DNA of 64,000 bases from Spirochaetales bacterium (GTDB taxonomy: Bacteria; Spirochaetota; Spirochaetia; DSM-27196; Alkalispirochaetaceae): the NCBI GenBank assembly GCA_028282545.1, contig JANQHT010000121.1:1-64000 (forward strand), read 5' to 3'. The notes under the pieces are model-generated. The model saw only the letters and a list, made by a program, of their open reading frames with translations, was not told where the DNA came from and ran no database searches. Of the stretch, positions 43,784 through 51,940 are shown in pieces. The first letter of the stretch is position 1. Every line of letters starts with the position of its first letter. The position numbers and the translations under genes were made by a program.

Positions 43784-44336
43784 CGTGGCCTCCTTCCTCG
43801 TGCAGGCTCTCTTCCTGCGATTGGATATACTCGTACAGCAACGCCCGGGACCCGACGCTCTCGAGTTCCCCCAGGGCATCCCTGAGGTCACGGCGGTGCA
43901 CGTCGTAGGAGTGCCCGTTTCGTTCCCTGCGAATCCGCACGTCGTACTCACCGACAAAGGTGAGTGCCGCACACATGGAACCGACCAGGTCGCCGACCGG
44001 CGGAAGATCCACGTGCGAACCCGGCAGCGAGAAGGAAACCTCCGTCCCCGCACCGGGAGTACTGATGATTTTCTGAGTACCTCCAACCGCTTCCACCAGT
44101 TGAAGCAGGAAGGCGACGCCCAATCCAACGCTTCGTTCCGGGTGCTTCTCACCGTCGGTAAAAAACGGATCCGCGACGCGCTCAAGCGTCGCCGCATCCA
44201 TGCCCCGGCCGTTGTCAACGACGTCGACTGTGATCCGGTCGTTCTCCTCCCGGACGGTCACGTCGATCGTATCCGCATCCGACTCGATCGCGTTCTGAAC
44301 GATATCCGTCAGAACGTCGGCGAGCGTTGCATGCAC
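43764..44336 (-). CDS. HATPase-domain protein in hydrogenase operon
   Basis: A 190-residue protein with a histidine-kinase-like ATPase fold: N box TDIVQNAIESDADTI, G1 VVDNGRGMD, G2 VGLGVAFLLQLVEAVGG. No membrane segment, phospho-acceptor His or dimerisation domain is present, so it is not a complete kinase; it resembles anti-sigma/serine-kinase-type ATPases. A small C-terminal domain follows (SMCAALTFVGEYDVRIRRERNG). The start is a GTG at 44336, two bases after the HydC stop. Similar ATPase genes occur in hydrogenase operons of clostridia and Thermotogae, with unknown role. Confidence 0.8.
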   Translation of the reverse strand: MHATLADVLTDIVQNAIESDADTIDVTVREENDRITVDVVDNGRGMDAATLERVADPFFTDGEKHPERSVGLGVAFLLQLVEAVGGTQKIISTPGAGTEVSFSLPGSHVDLPPVGDLVGSMCAALTFVGEYDVRIRRERNGHSYDVHRRDLRDALGELESVGSRALLYEYIQSQEESLHEEGGHDGQNDP

Positions 44337-44338
44337 CT

Positions 44339-44824
44339 CTAAGACTCGCGATACTGGGCGATGATCTCCGGTATCTGCTTTTTGGTTACCTTTCCGTGAA
44401 CCTCGTTGTTGATCATCAGAACCGGTGCGAGCCCGCAGCAACCGACACAACGGACCGCTTCCATCGAGAACTCTCGGTCATCCGTCGTCTGGTTCACGCC
44501 GATATCGATGAGGTTTTCGATTTCGTGGATCAGGTCCTCGCCACCCTTGAGATAGCACGCCGTCCCCATGCAGACCTGGATCTTGTTCCGCCCCGGCTCC
44601 TTTAACTTGAAGTAGTGGTAGAACGTGATCACGCCGTATATCTTGGCGAGGGGTACGCCCATGACGCGGGCAAGTTCGATTGCTTCCGCACGGGGAATGT
44701 AGCCGTAGATCTCCTGCATCTTGTGCAGAATCATGATCAGGTTGCCGGGACGTTCTTTCCACTCGTCAACGAAGTCGAGCAACTCCTCGGACAACTTCGT
44801 CTTCTCAGTTACGTCTGCTGGCAT
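44339..44824 (-). CDS. hydC: Hydrogenase [2Fe-2S] subunit (NuoE-like)
   Basis: A 161-residue NuoE-type protein: N-terminal helical bundle (LMILHKMQEIYGYIPRAEAIELARVMGVP, continuous) and a thioredoxin-like domain binding [2Fe-2S] through CMGTACYLKGG and RCVGCCGLAP. It bridges HydB in bifurcating NADH-dependent hydrogenases. First gene of the operon, with AGGAGG before the ATG at 44824. Its promoter and operator are described separately. Confidence 0.93.
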   Translation of the reverse strand: MPADVTEKTKLSEELLDFVDEWKERPGNLIMILHKMQEIYGYIPRAEAIELARVMGVPLAKIYGVITFYHYFKLKEPGRNKIQVCMGTACYLKGGEDLIHEIENLIDIGVNQTTDDREFSMEAVRCVGCCGLAPVLMINNEVHGKVTKKQIPEIIAQYRES

Positions 44825-44862
44825 TGTGATGCCTCCTCATTCTCTGTGCGGAAATCGTTTTT

Positions 44863-44891
44863 ATTGTACACAAGGGTGTACAAAAAAACAA
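44863..44891 (-). promoter_or_regulatory. Hydrogenase operon promoter
   Basis: Minus strand: -35 TTGTTT (44891-44886), 17-base spacer, -10 TACAAT (44868-44863). The leader to the HydC ATG is about 30 bases and contains the Shine-Dalgarno. Confidence 0.75.
44864..44883. promoter_or_regulatory. Perfect inverted-repeat operator in the hydrogenase promoter
   Basis: TTGTACAC, four-base centre AAGG, GTGTACAA: a perfect 8-4-8 dyad covering the spacer and most of the -10. A bound protein would block RNA polymerase. The adjacent divergent rex makes Rex the likely binder, and the outer TTGT...ACAA resembles Rex sites, but the known consensus (TTGTGAA-N4-TTCACAA) is two bases shorter and differs inside the arms. 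A single half-site TTGTGA occurs at 44910-44915. Confidence 0.75.
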
Positions 44892-44925
44892 GCACCTTAT
44901 TGTTTGTTGTTGTGATTATCCAAAC

Positions 44926-44954
44926 TTGACCAAAATACTTTGTTGATCTAGATG
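44926..44954 (+). promoter_or_regulatory. Tentative rex promoter
   Basis: -35 TTGACC (44926-44931), 17-base spacer, -10 TAGATG (44949-44954). The -10 is weak. The operator lies upstream at 44864. Confidence 0.4.
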
Positions 44955-45005
44955 ACAATCGGTCCTATGATCGAGTAGGTTAATGTGAAAGAAGGAACAA
45001 CATCG

Positions 45006-45698
45006 ATGGAGAACAAAATCAACCGTGGCATCGTATTGCGCCTCGCGAAGTACCTGAGGGTGCTCCACAAGTTGAAGTCGCTTGGATTCGTGAAGGTATT
45101 TTCCAACAACCTGGGCGACGCCATCGGCGTGACGCCCGCCGTGGTCAGGAAGGACTTCTCCACCGTTGGTATCCCGGGCAACAAGCGCGGAGGCTACAAC
45201 ATCGACCTGGTTATCGGGGAACTGGAACGCATCCTGGGCAAAGAGGACCAGCAAGAGGTCGTGGTCATCGGATGCGGTCGTATCGGCAAAGCGCTGATCG
45301 AGTTTGCCGAGTTTACCCGTGAAGGCATATCGATCTCTGCCGGGTTCGACGCGGACCCGGAGATCGTCGACCGCCAGGCGCGCATTCCGATCCTTCCGGT
45401 TGATGAACTGGACGCGTTTGTCAAGGCAAACGACATCCGGGTCGCCGTCTTGGCCGTTCCCGATGCCGCTGCAACCGCCGTTTTTGAAGACGTCATCCAG
45501 GCGGGAATCGGTGGAGTCCTCAACTTCACGACGGTTGACCTCAAGTGCGCCAAGTGCGACTACGAGAACTGCCCGGTGAAATGCGTGATTCATAGCGTGA
45601 ACATCGGGCTCGAGATCGAGAACCTCTTCTATCTGGTACGCCTCAAGCAGCAGGAACGGGCGGAAGCCGAGGCGGCCCTGGTAGGATCGGTTTCGTAA
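45006..45698 (+). CDS. rex: Redox-sensing transcriptional repressor Rex
   Basis: A 230-residue repressor: an N-terminal winged helix (RLAKYLRVLHKLKSLGF, NNLGDAIGVTPAVVRKDFSTVG, where RKDFS is diagnostic) and a Rossmann NAD(H) domain (VVVIGCGRIGKALIEF). Rex releases DNA when NADH is high, derepressing fermentative and hydrogenase genes. The start is the ATG at 45006 behind GAAGGA. It is divergent from the hydrogenase operon and leads a plus-strand cluster of signalling genes. The C-terminus has a Cys-rich DLKCAKCDYENCPVKC, unusual for Rex and possibly redox- or metal-sensitive. Confidence 0.93.
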   Translation: MENKINRGIVLRLAKYLRVLHKLKSLGFVKVFSNNLGDAIGVTPAVVRKDFSTVGIPGNKRGGYNIDLVIGELERILGKEDQQEVVVIGCGRIGKALIEFAEFTREGISISAGFDADPEIVDRQARIPILPVDELDAFVKANDIRVAVLAVPDAAATAVFEDVIQAGIGGVLNFTTVDLKCAKCDYENCPVKCVIHSVNIGLEIENLFYLVRLKQQERAEAEAALVGSVS

Positions 45699-45712
45699 CA
45701 AAAGCGATCACC

Positions 45713-46057
45713 ATGAAGCTGTCAACGTGCATTCAGGACCTTGAGGCGCACCTCGTTTCGGGATCCGCCGGTGTTCCTGAGCGGACATTTGCCCACGTGG
45801 TTGTCTCGGACCTGATGAGCGACGTCCTCGTCGTAGACGAAGACGAGTTCCTGCTCGTCACATCTCTCGCGAGCGACCAGGTCGTCCGAACGGCCGATAT
45901 CGTCGGGGCCGCGGCAATCCTCCTCTGCAACGGCAAGAACGCCCCGGAGACGATGAAAAAGCTCAGTGACCAGAACCGCATACCGTTGTTTGCGACACCA
46001 TTGCGGACGTTCGACGTATGCCGAAAGATCGTTGCCTGCGGGGAGAGCGCCGGTTGA
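45713..46057 (+). CDS. DRTGG-domain-like protein (first copy)
   Basis: A 114-residue single-domain protein resembling the DRTGG domain found in phosphotransacetylase N-termini and beside CBS domains: VSDLMSDVLVVDEDEFLLVTSL, VGAAAILLCNGKNAPETM, NRIPLFATPLRTFDVCRKI. It lies 14 bases after rex and its stop overlaps the next start (TTGA). A related copy lies at 46976. The domain may bind a nucleotide or acyl phosphate (inference). Confidence 0.75.
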   Translation: MKLSTCIQDLEAHLVSGSAGVPERTFAHVVVSDLMSDVLVVDEDEFLLVTSLASDQVVRTADIVGAAAILLCNGKNAPETMKKLSDQNRIPLFATPLRTFDVCRKIVACGESAG

Positions 46058-46989
46058 ACACGCTCGGTCCGGTGCCGATCGACACCGACGACTCCGCGTC
46101 GCTCGTCGTCGAACTGATCTACCGGCTCAAGGTCCGCGACGTCATGACGCGGGAGATCGTCACCTGTACGCCGGACCACTCGATTCGCCACGCCCAGGAA
46201 CTCATGCGGGAACACGGTATCTCCGGCGTGCCGGTCGTGCGGAGCCGGCGCCTGGTCGGCATTATCAGCATGGACGACGTCATCCGTGCGCTGGACGGCA
46301 ACTACATCGATGAGGCCCTGGTGGAACGCATGACGCGTAACGTGATCGTTCTCGAGGACGACATGCCGCTCGGTTTTGCGATCTCCTACCTGGAAAAGCA
46401 CCGGTTCGGTCGGTTCCCGGTGATCGACGCCGCCAAACACCTCGTGGGTATACTGACCAGTCGCGACATCATCATAGCGCTCCTGGTCGAGATCAACCGT
46501 GAAGTCACCCGGCTGGAACGAAACCAGCCGACAAACGAGATCACCGAAGAGGGCTTTCGACTCGAGTACGCCACCCGCTCATTTGATTTCGAGACGGCGG
46601 GACGGCTCTCGACGGAGACAAAGCGTCGCCTGACCGAAGCGGGAGTACAACGGGCCGAGACGCGCCGCGTGGCGGTCGCCACGTACGAGCTGGAAATGAA
46701 CCAGGTGGTTCACTCCCAGGGAGGCCGCGTGACGGTCGTCTTCGATTCCGCCTCGGGCCTTGTGACGATCTCCGCCGTAGACACGGGACCCGGCATAACG
46801 GACGTCGACGCGGCCCTTACGGAGGGTTTCTCCACGGCAAACGACTGGATCCGCTCCCTTGGTTTCGGTGCGGGTATGGGACTGCCCAACACGCGGCGCG
46901 TGTCCGATTCGTTCGAGATAGAGTCGTCGGCGTCGGGTACGGCGGTTCGCGTAACGATAAAAACGGGAGGAAAGGGTGACGCTTCGTAA
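46054..46989 (+). CDS. CBS-pair / HATPase fusion protein
   Basis: A 311-residue cytoplasmic protein. Two CBS domains (about 25-150: VRDVMTREIVTCTPDHSIRHAQELM, GVPVVRSRRLVGIISMDD, FPVIDAAKHLVGILTSRDI) form a likely adenosine-nucleotide sensor. They join an anti-sigma-type HATPase (about 180-311: ATYELEMNQVVHSQGG, AVDTGPGI, LGFGAGMGLPNTRRV). It has no His phospho-acceptor or membrane part. The start is TTG at 46054, overlapping the DRTGG stop. A sensor that ties energy status to a partner protein is plausible; the second HATPase in the hydrogenase operon may be related in function. Confidence 0.82.
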   Translation: MNTLGPVPIDTDDSASLVVELIYRLKVRDVMTREIVTCTPDHSIRHAQELMREHGISGVPVVRSRRLVGIISMDDVIRALDGNYIDEALVERMTRNVIVLEDDMPLGFAISYLEKHRFGRFPVIDAAKHLVGILTSRDIIIALLVEINREVTRLERNQPTNEITEEGFRLEYATRSFDFETAGRLSTETKRRLTEAGVQRAETRRVAVATYELEMNQVVHSQGGRVTVVFDSASGLVTISAVDTGPGITDVDAALTEGFSTANDWIRSLGFGAGMGLPNTRRVSDSFEIESSASGTAVRVTIKTGGKGDAS

Positions 46990-47305
46990 CATGGCCGCAG
47001 AATTGAACCTCACGGTCGTACAGGATGGGTACGACGACCGTACCGTAGAACGGGTATACACGTCGGACATGCTCAGTGACGTCATGGCACACGCCGGTGA
47101 GGCGGATGTGCTCGTCACGATCCAGGCCCACAAAAACACCGTAGCGGTCGCTTCGCTCTCAGACATCGCGGCGATCATCGTCTGCAACGATCGCGAGATA
47201 CCCGACGACATGACCGCCGCCGCTGCGGGCGAAGGAATCGCCATTTTTGTTACCGGGATGAACCAGTACCAAGTGTCGGGGGAACTCTTCACACGGCTCC
47301 GTTGA
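46976..47305 (+). CDS. DRTGG-domain-like protein (second copy)
   Basis: A 109-residue relative of the 45713 protein: VYTSDMLSDVMAHAGEADVLVTIQAH, DIAAIIVCNDREIPDDM, GIAIFVTGMNQYQVSGEL. The start is GTG at 46976, overlapping the CBS-HATPase end by 14 bases, or ATG at 46991. Its stop overlaps the PHP gene start. Two such copies flanking the CBS-HATPase gene suggest a hetero-complex. Confidence 0.75.
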   Translation: MTLRNMAAELNLTVVQDGYDDRTVERVYTSDMLSDVMAHAGEADVLVTIQAHKNTVAVASLSDIAAIIVCNDREIPDDMTAAAAGEGIAIFVTGMNQYQVSGELFTRLR

Positions 47306-48027
47306 ACGCCGCGGTCGATCTCCACAACCATTCGTGCCTCAGCCCCTGCGGAAGCCTCGAAAACAGCCCGAGCGCCTTGGCGCGGATCGCCGCCGAACGG
47401 GGCGTGTCCGTACTCGCCCTGACCGATCACAACTCGACGCGCAACTGCCCGGCCTTCGCGGAGGCCTGCAACCGGGTGAGTATCATCCCCCTCTTCGGGG
47501 CGGAAGCGACCACCACCGAAGAGGTTCACGTGCTGTCGATATTCGGCTCGCTCCAGGCCGCCCTGGAGTGGGGAGAGCTCCTGTACGCGCACCTTCCGGA
47601 CATCCGGAACGACCCGGACCTCGTTGGGGACCAGCCCGTGGTGGACGCGAACGAAACGATTCTGGAGTTCGAGGATCGATTCCTGCTCTCCGCGGTCGAT
47701 CTCTCCCTGGACGACATCGCGCGCCGGACGATCGAGCGCGGCGGGTTGTGCATACCCGCCCACATCGACCGCCCTATGAACAGCATCCACTCTCAGCTCG
47801 GCTTTGTACCGGATACGCCCTTCTCCGCGCTGGAGGTAACGCGCGTCCCCCCGGGGCTCGACACGCGGGGTCTCCCGCTCGTCTGCAGTTCCGACGCGCA
47901 CTACCCCGACGATATCGCGCGGCGCCCGTTCCGCCTCAAACTGGAACCGGACACCTCCGCGAGCGAACACGCCTTTTCGCAGATCGCCGCGGCGATAGCC
48001 GCCCACGCCGTTACGCTGCCGATGTAG
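47302..48027 (+). CDS. PHP-domain phosphoesterase
   Basis: A 241-residue metal-dependent phosphoesterase of the PHP family: VDLHNHSCLSPCGS (motif 1 HxH), ALTDHNSTRN (motif 2), FGAEATTTEEVHVLSIF (motif 3), CIPAHIDRP and VCSSDAHYPDDI (motif 4 with Asp and His). It probably hydrolyses a phosphorylated small molecule or nucleotide. Last gene of the rex cluster, starting with TTG that overlaps the preceding stop (TTGA). PHP genes accompany DRTGG and HATPase genes near [FeFe]-hydrogenases in other anaerobes. Confidence 0.85.
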   Translation: MNAAVDLHNHSCLSPCGSLENSPSALARIAAERGVSVLALTDHNSTRNCPAFAEACNRVSIIPLFGAEATTTEEVHVLSIFGSLQAALEWGELLYAHLPDIRNDPDLVGDQPVVDANETILEFEDRFLLSAVDLSLDDIARRTIERGGLCIPAHIDRPMNSIHSQLGFVPDTPFSALEVTRVPPGLDTRGLPLVCSSDAHYPDDIARRPFRLKLEPDTSASEHAFSQIAAAIAAHAVTLPM

Positions 48028-48040
48028 TATACTCTGGCCG

Positions 48041-48811
48041 GTGAATCACAACGGTGCCGCTCTTCTCGCCGCCCTCCTCTCCGTGACCGTATGGGCGGCG
48101 AACGTGGGCTCGCTCCCCGCCCGGCCCGGGCCGATCGACGGGTTCGAAGCGTTCCTCGATGCACAGACACTGATCTACGCCGGTACGGGGCCGTCCGGGC
48201 GGGCGGAAGCGCTCTTGGAGCGGGCAATCCAGTCCTTTGCTCTTGAACAGGATGAGCGGCTCGCCGCCTATTGGCTCGCCCGGGCGCACCTTCTCAAGGC
48301 GCTCTACGAGAACCGACGGGGCGATTCCCGGGCAGCCCAGGCAGAGGCACGGGCCGCCTTCGAGCAGATCGAAACGGCCCTGAGGGACGGCGAGTTCAGC
48401 GACGGACTACGGGTTTACGCGGACGCGCACTTCCAGATGGCCCAGGCGCGCGGATTTGTATACATGATCCGCAACGGCGACGCCGCCGCGGAAGCGACGG
48501 TGCGGGCCCTCGAACTGGGACCGGACAACGTCCTGGCCCACATCACCGGCGCGGGGTACTTCCTCAATGCGCCCGGATTTGCCGGGGGCGACGTGGACCG
48601 GGGGCGCGAATTGCTGCTCCGGGCGCTCACGCTCGAACCGGAGAGCGACAACGACACCTTCCTCGTCCACGCCTGGCTCGCAGTCGCCTGGGCCCGGACG
48701 GACCGTCCCGACCGCTCCCTGTACCATTGGAACCGGGCGGTTGCGATCTACCCGCGGAGCGAACTACTCGGGCGGATCGGTGAGGAACTGGGTTTTACGG
48801 TGAACCGATGA
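48041..48811 (+). CDS. Exported TPR-like repeat protein
   Basis: A 256-residue protein with a probable signal peptide (AALLAALLSVTVWAANVG) and helical repeats of TPR type (RAEALLERAIQSFALEQDERLAAYWLARA; DAHFQMAQARGFVYMIRNGD; VDRGRELLLRALTLEPESD). It contains a GAGYFLNAPGFAGGDVDRGR segment seen in TRAP-transporter-associated TatT-like proteins. Start is GTG at 48041 with TATACT only seven bases upstream and no Shine-Dalgarno. Tail overlaps ftsK by 17 bases. Periplasmic scaffold role inferred. Confidence 0.72.
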   Translation: MNHNGAALLAALLSVTVWAANVGSLPARPGPIDGFEAFLDAQTLIYAGTGPSGRAEALLERAIQSFALEQDERLAAYWLARAHLLKALYENRRGDSRAAQAEARAAFEQIETALRDGEFSDGLRVYADAHFQMAQARGFVYMIRNGDAAAEATVRALELGPDNVLAHITGAGYFLNAPGFAGGDVDRGRELLLRALTLEPESDNDTFLVHAWLAVAWARTDRPDRSLYHWNRAVAIYPRSELLGRIGEELGFTVNR

Positions 48812-51107
48812 CCTCGCGCGGCTTGCTGCCGTTCTGGGGCCCAACGATGCCGATGCGCTCCATCTCTTCCACCATCCGCGCCGCCCGGTTGTAGCCCACC
48901 TTCAACCGCCGCTGCAGGTAGCTGGCCGACGCCTTGCGCGCGGAGAGCACGATCTCAATCGCCTGCTCCATGAGCGGATCGTTTTCGTCCGCGTCGAAGT
49001 CGATCTCCTCTTCGTCCTCGAAGAAGATCTCGTCATCGATGTACTCCGGCTCGCCGTACCGCTTGACCTCCGCAACGAGTCGCTCCACTTCATCGTCCGA
49101 TACGTACGCCCCCTGGAGCCGCACGGGAAAGGGGTCCCAGGAGGAGGTGAAGAGCATGTCCCCCTGCCCCAGGAGTTTGTCGGCCCCCATGGAGTCGAGA
49201 ATGATCCGTGAGTCCACCTTCTGGGCCACCGCAAAGGCGATACGGCTCGGGATGTTCGCCTTGATCAGACCGGTGATGACGTCGGTGGACGGTCGCTGCG
49301 TGGCGAGAATGAGGTGTATCCCCACCGCCCGTGACATCGCCGCAAGGCGCGCAACGGTGCTCTCCAGCTCTTTGCCGCTCGTTGCCATGAGGTCGGCGAA
49401 CTCGTCGATGACGACCACGATGTACGGCAGCGGTTCGGTAGCCATGCGTTTGCGGCGAATCTGCACGTTGTAGCTCTTCACGTCGCGAACGCTCATCGAA
49501 TCGAGGACCGCGTAGCGCCGTTCCATCTCGTAGAGGAGCCACTGGAGCGCCTGGAATGCGCGCTTGGGATCGGTGATGACCGGTGTGAGCAGGTGCGGAA
49601 TATCGTTGTAGTGTTTCAACTCGACGATCTTCGGATCTATGAGAATCAGCCGTACGTCCAGGGGAGTGCGCTGAAAGAGGATCGAACAGATGATGGAGTT
49701 GACGCACACCGATTTCCCGCTGCCCGTGGCGCCGGCGATCAGGAGATGGGGCGTTCTGGTGAGGTCGATGACCTGCGCCTCGCCAGGGATGTCCTTACCG
49801 AGTGCGACGGGGATGTTGTAGTTCTCCGCCTCGTATCGGACCGTATCCATCATCTCCGCGAGAGAGACGGTGTTGCGGCGCCGGTTGGGGATCTCGATTC
49901 CGACGGCGTGTTTGCCGGGGATGGGCGCCACGATTCGGACGCTGCTCGCCGCGAGTCCCATGGCGATATTGTCCGCCAAGTTGGTGATTCGCGTGAGCTT
50001 GATACCCGGCGCCGGAAGGATCTCGAACATGGTGATGACCGGTCCCTTCCTGATGCCGGTCACCTCCGCCTCGATTCCGAACTGGTCCAGGATGCCCTTC
50101 AACTGTTCCGCCGAGCGTTCGGTGACTTCGTCGATCTCCCAGTACCGGGCGTTATCGTAGTCGTCGAGGATGCCGGTGACGGGGATCTGGTAGTTACGGA
50201 CCGGTCGTCGCGGCCGTGGTACGCCTTCGTCGAGTTCATCTTCGAGTTCGTCGTACGGCGCGCCGTCGTCGGAGAGAGCGTCCCGCAGGACCTCGTCATC
50301 GAGGGCCTCGACAGGGGCGTCTTCCACCGGCGCCTCATCGTCCGCCGCCGTTTCAAAGAGACCGCCCCGTCTGACCTGATCTCCGCCGCGCTTGAAGTGA
50401 ATCCGTACCACGTCGTCGTCCTCCGGCGGGAGCGATTCGAATTGGTGTTCTACCTCGTCGTCTTCGAACTCTTCCTCAAACTCCTCCTCAAAGGACGGCG
50501 CGTCCTCCTCGGGCGGGACGTCGCCGATTTCCCGGTGTGACACGACACTACGTTCCTCTTCCCCACTCATCTGGACCGGGGACGGCTCCGCAACCCAGTC
50601 GGGTCCGTCCGTTTCGTGGTCGTCGGTTACAGGCGGCGGCAGCGCTTCCACGCGGTTTGTCTTCCGCCGGGACGAAAACAGATTGGGAAGCTGGAGCAGT
50701 ACAAGAGCCTCCAGCGCGAGCAGGAGACTGACCACCAGGATTGAGGCGCGCGTCGTGAAGGACGCGGAGAGTGCCGCCACGAGCGGACTGGCGACGTTTC
50801 CCTGGGCAAGCTGCAGGAGCAGGGCCAGCGTGAGCACCGGAACCGTTGCGGCGTTTATGAAGACGATGTTCGCCCAGGTTGTTCGCGCGTCGTCCAGAGC
50901 GATCCACGCCAGGAGCAGGAAGTACGCCGGCACCCACCAGGCGGTCCAGAGGAGACCGGCTGTCAGCCACTGACCGGGGATCGAAAGCAGGTAGAAAACG
51001 AACCCCCGTTCCGACACAAACGAGAATGCGATGGAAAGAGCGATAAGGAGTGCAACGGCGGAAAGAATCGCCGCCGCTGATCTGCCCGGTCGCAACGGTA
51101 AAGACAC
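48795..51107 (-). CDS. ftsK: DNA translocase FtsK/SpoIIIE
   Basis: A 770-residue septal DNA pump. About four membrane helices occupy residues 10-145, followed by an acidic linker (145-300), the motor (Walker A HLLIAGATGSGKSVC, Walker B PYIVVVIDEFADLM, QRPSTDVITG, DSMGADKLLGQGDMLF) and a C-terminal winged-helix gamma domain (ASYLQRRLKVGYNRAARMVEEMERIG continuous) that reads orienting DNA motifs. Starts at GTG 51107 behind GGAGG. It clears chromosomal DNA from the division septum and supports dimer resolution. Confidence 0.95.
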   Translation of the reverse strand: MSLPLRPGRSAAAILSAVALLIALSIAFSFVSERGFVFYLLSIPGQWLTAGLLWTAWWVPAYFLLLAWIALDDARTTWANIVFINAATVPVLTLALLLQLAQGNVASPLVAALSASFTTRASILVVSLLLALEALVLLQLPNLFSSRRKTNRVEALPPPVTDDHETDGPDWVAEPSPVQMSGEEERSVVSHREIGDVPPEEDAPSFEEEFEEEFEDDEVEHQFESLPPEDDDVVRIHFKRGGDQVRRGGLFETAADDEAPVEDAPVEALDDEVLRDALSDDGAPYDELEDELDEGVPRPRRPVRNYQIPVTGILDDYDNARYWEIDEVTERSAEQLKGILDQFGIEAEVTGIRKGPVITMFEILPAPGIKLTRITNLADNIAMGLAASSVRIVAPIPGKHAVGIEIPNRRRNTVSLAEMMDTVRYEAENYNIPVALGKDIPGEAQVIDLTRTPHLLIAGATGSGKSVCVNSIICSILFQRTPLDVRLILIDPKIVELKHYNDIPHLLTPVITDPKRAFQALQWLLYEMERRYAVLDSMSVRDVKSYNVQIRRKRMATEPLPYIVVVIDEFADLMATSGKELESTVARLAAMSRAVGIHLILATQRPSTDVITGLIKANIPSRIAFAVAQKVDSRIILDSMGADKLLGQGDMLFTSSWDPFPVRLQGAYVSDDEVERLVAEVKRYGEPEYIDDEIFFEDEEEIDFDADENDPLMEQAIEIVLSARKASASYLQRRLKVGYNRAARMVEEMERIGIVGPQNGSKPREVIGSP

Positions 51108-51142
51108 AAGTATCCTCCCTCGTTTTGACTATCGGCGGCGGG

Positions 51143-51940
51143 TTATGAAAAGTAAACGATTCCCCAAACCCCGAGCGGTACCAGGTAGATCGAAAACAGA
51201 GCGAGCCCGCCCCGGCGAACCAGGACGAGAAGGAGGCGCAGTGAAACGAGTCCAACCACAAGGCCGGTGGCGAAACCGGCGACAATCGCCGGGGCTGAAA
51301 CGGATGCCGTCAGGGAACCGGCGTCACCGAGGGTAAGCACAAGAGCACCGAGAATCGCCGGCAGCGACAGGACAAACGAGACCTCCCCCGCGGTTTCGCG
51401 GTCGAGCCCGGCGAAGAGTCCGGCGGAGATAGTTATACCCGAGCGGGATACGCCCGGGAGGACGCCGGCTCCCTGGGCCGCACCCAGGATCACCGCGTCC
51501 AGGAGGCGTACCCGGTCGCTGCGACGCGTCCCCCGCGCCCACCGTGTGATGATCAGGATCACGGCGGTCACGAGAAAGAGAACGCTCGCCGACAGCGGCG
51601 TCCGCGCGCCGGGGAGCGATTCGATGCCGACGCCGATCGCACCGGTAATGATCGTTGCCACCAGGACAACGACGATCATCGGATAGTGTTCGCGATCTTC
51701 CGGGCGTGAACGGCGAATCACGAATCTCACCGCTGCGCCGATGAGCGTAGCGATGCGGTGGCGAAAGACGATACAAACCGCCACAAGCGTCGCCACGTGC
51801 AGAAGGACATCAAAAAGGACAGGCACATCAGAGGCTTCGAAGAGCGCCTTTGCCAGGAGCAGGTGACCGGAACTCGAGACCGGCAAAAACTCCGTTGCAC
51901 CCTGCAGCGCTCCAAGAACGATTGCCTCGATAACGGTCAT
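51143..51940 (-). CDS. uppP: Undecaprenyl-diphosphate phosphatase
   Basis: A 265-residue integral membrane protein (about eight helices) with the BacA/UppP signatures GALQGATEFLPVSSSGHLLL and LPGVSRSGITIS, which supply the active-site Glu, Ser and Arg. It recycles the lipid carrier of peptidoglycan synthesis. The ATG at 51940 overlaps the transglycosylase stop (ATGA), linking carrier recycling with wall turnover. The longer upstream frame is within the transglycosylase gene and is rejected. Confidence 0.94.
   Translation of the reverse strand: MTVIEAIVLGALQGATEFLPVSSSGHLLLAKALFEASDVPVLFDVLLHVATLVAVCIVFRHRIATLIGAAVRFVIRRSRPEDREHYPMIVVVLVATIITGAIGVGIESLPGARTPLSASVLFLVTAVILIITRWARGTRRSDRVRLLDAVILGAAQGAGVLPGVSRSGITISAGLFAGLDRETAGEVSFVLSLPAILGALVLTLGDAGSLTASVSAPAIVAGFATGLVVGLVSLRLLLVLVRRGGLALFSIYLVPLGVWGIVYFS

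Noticed and set aside
43784-44218. 145-residue N-terminal extension of the HndB-like protein
   Set aside because: It is the out-of-frame shadow of the HATPase gene; a good Shine-Dalgarno precedes the ATG at 43783.
44864-44883. Firm assignment of the dyad as a Rex site
   Set aside because: The arm sequence and overall length differ from the Rex consensus, so it is reported only as an operator with Rex as the likeliest binder.
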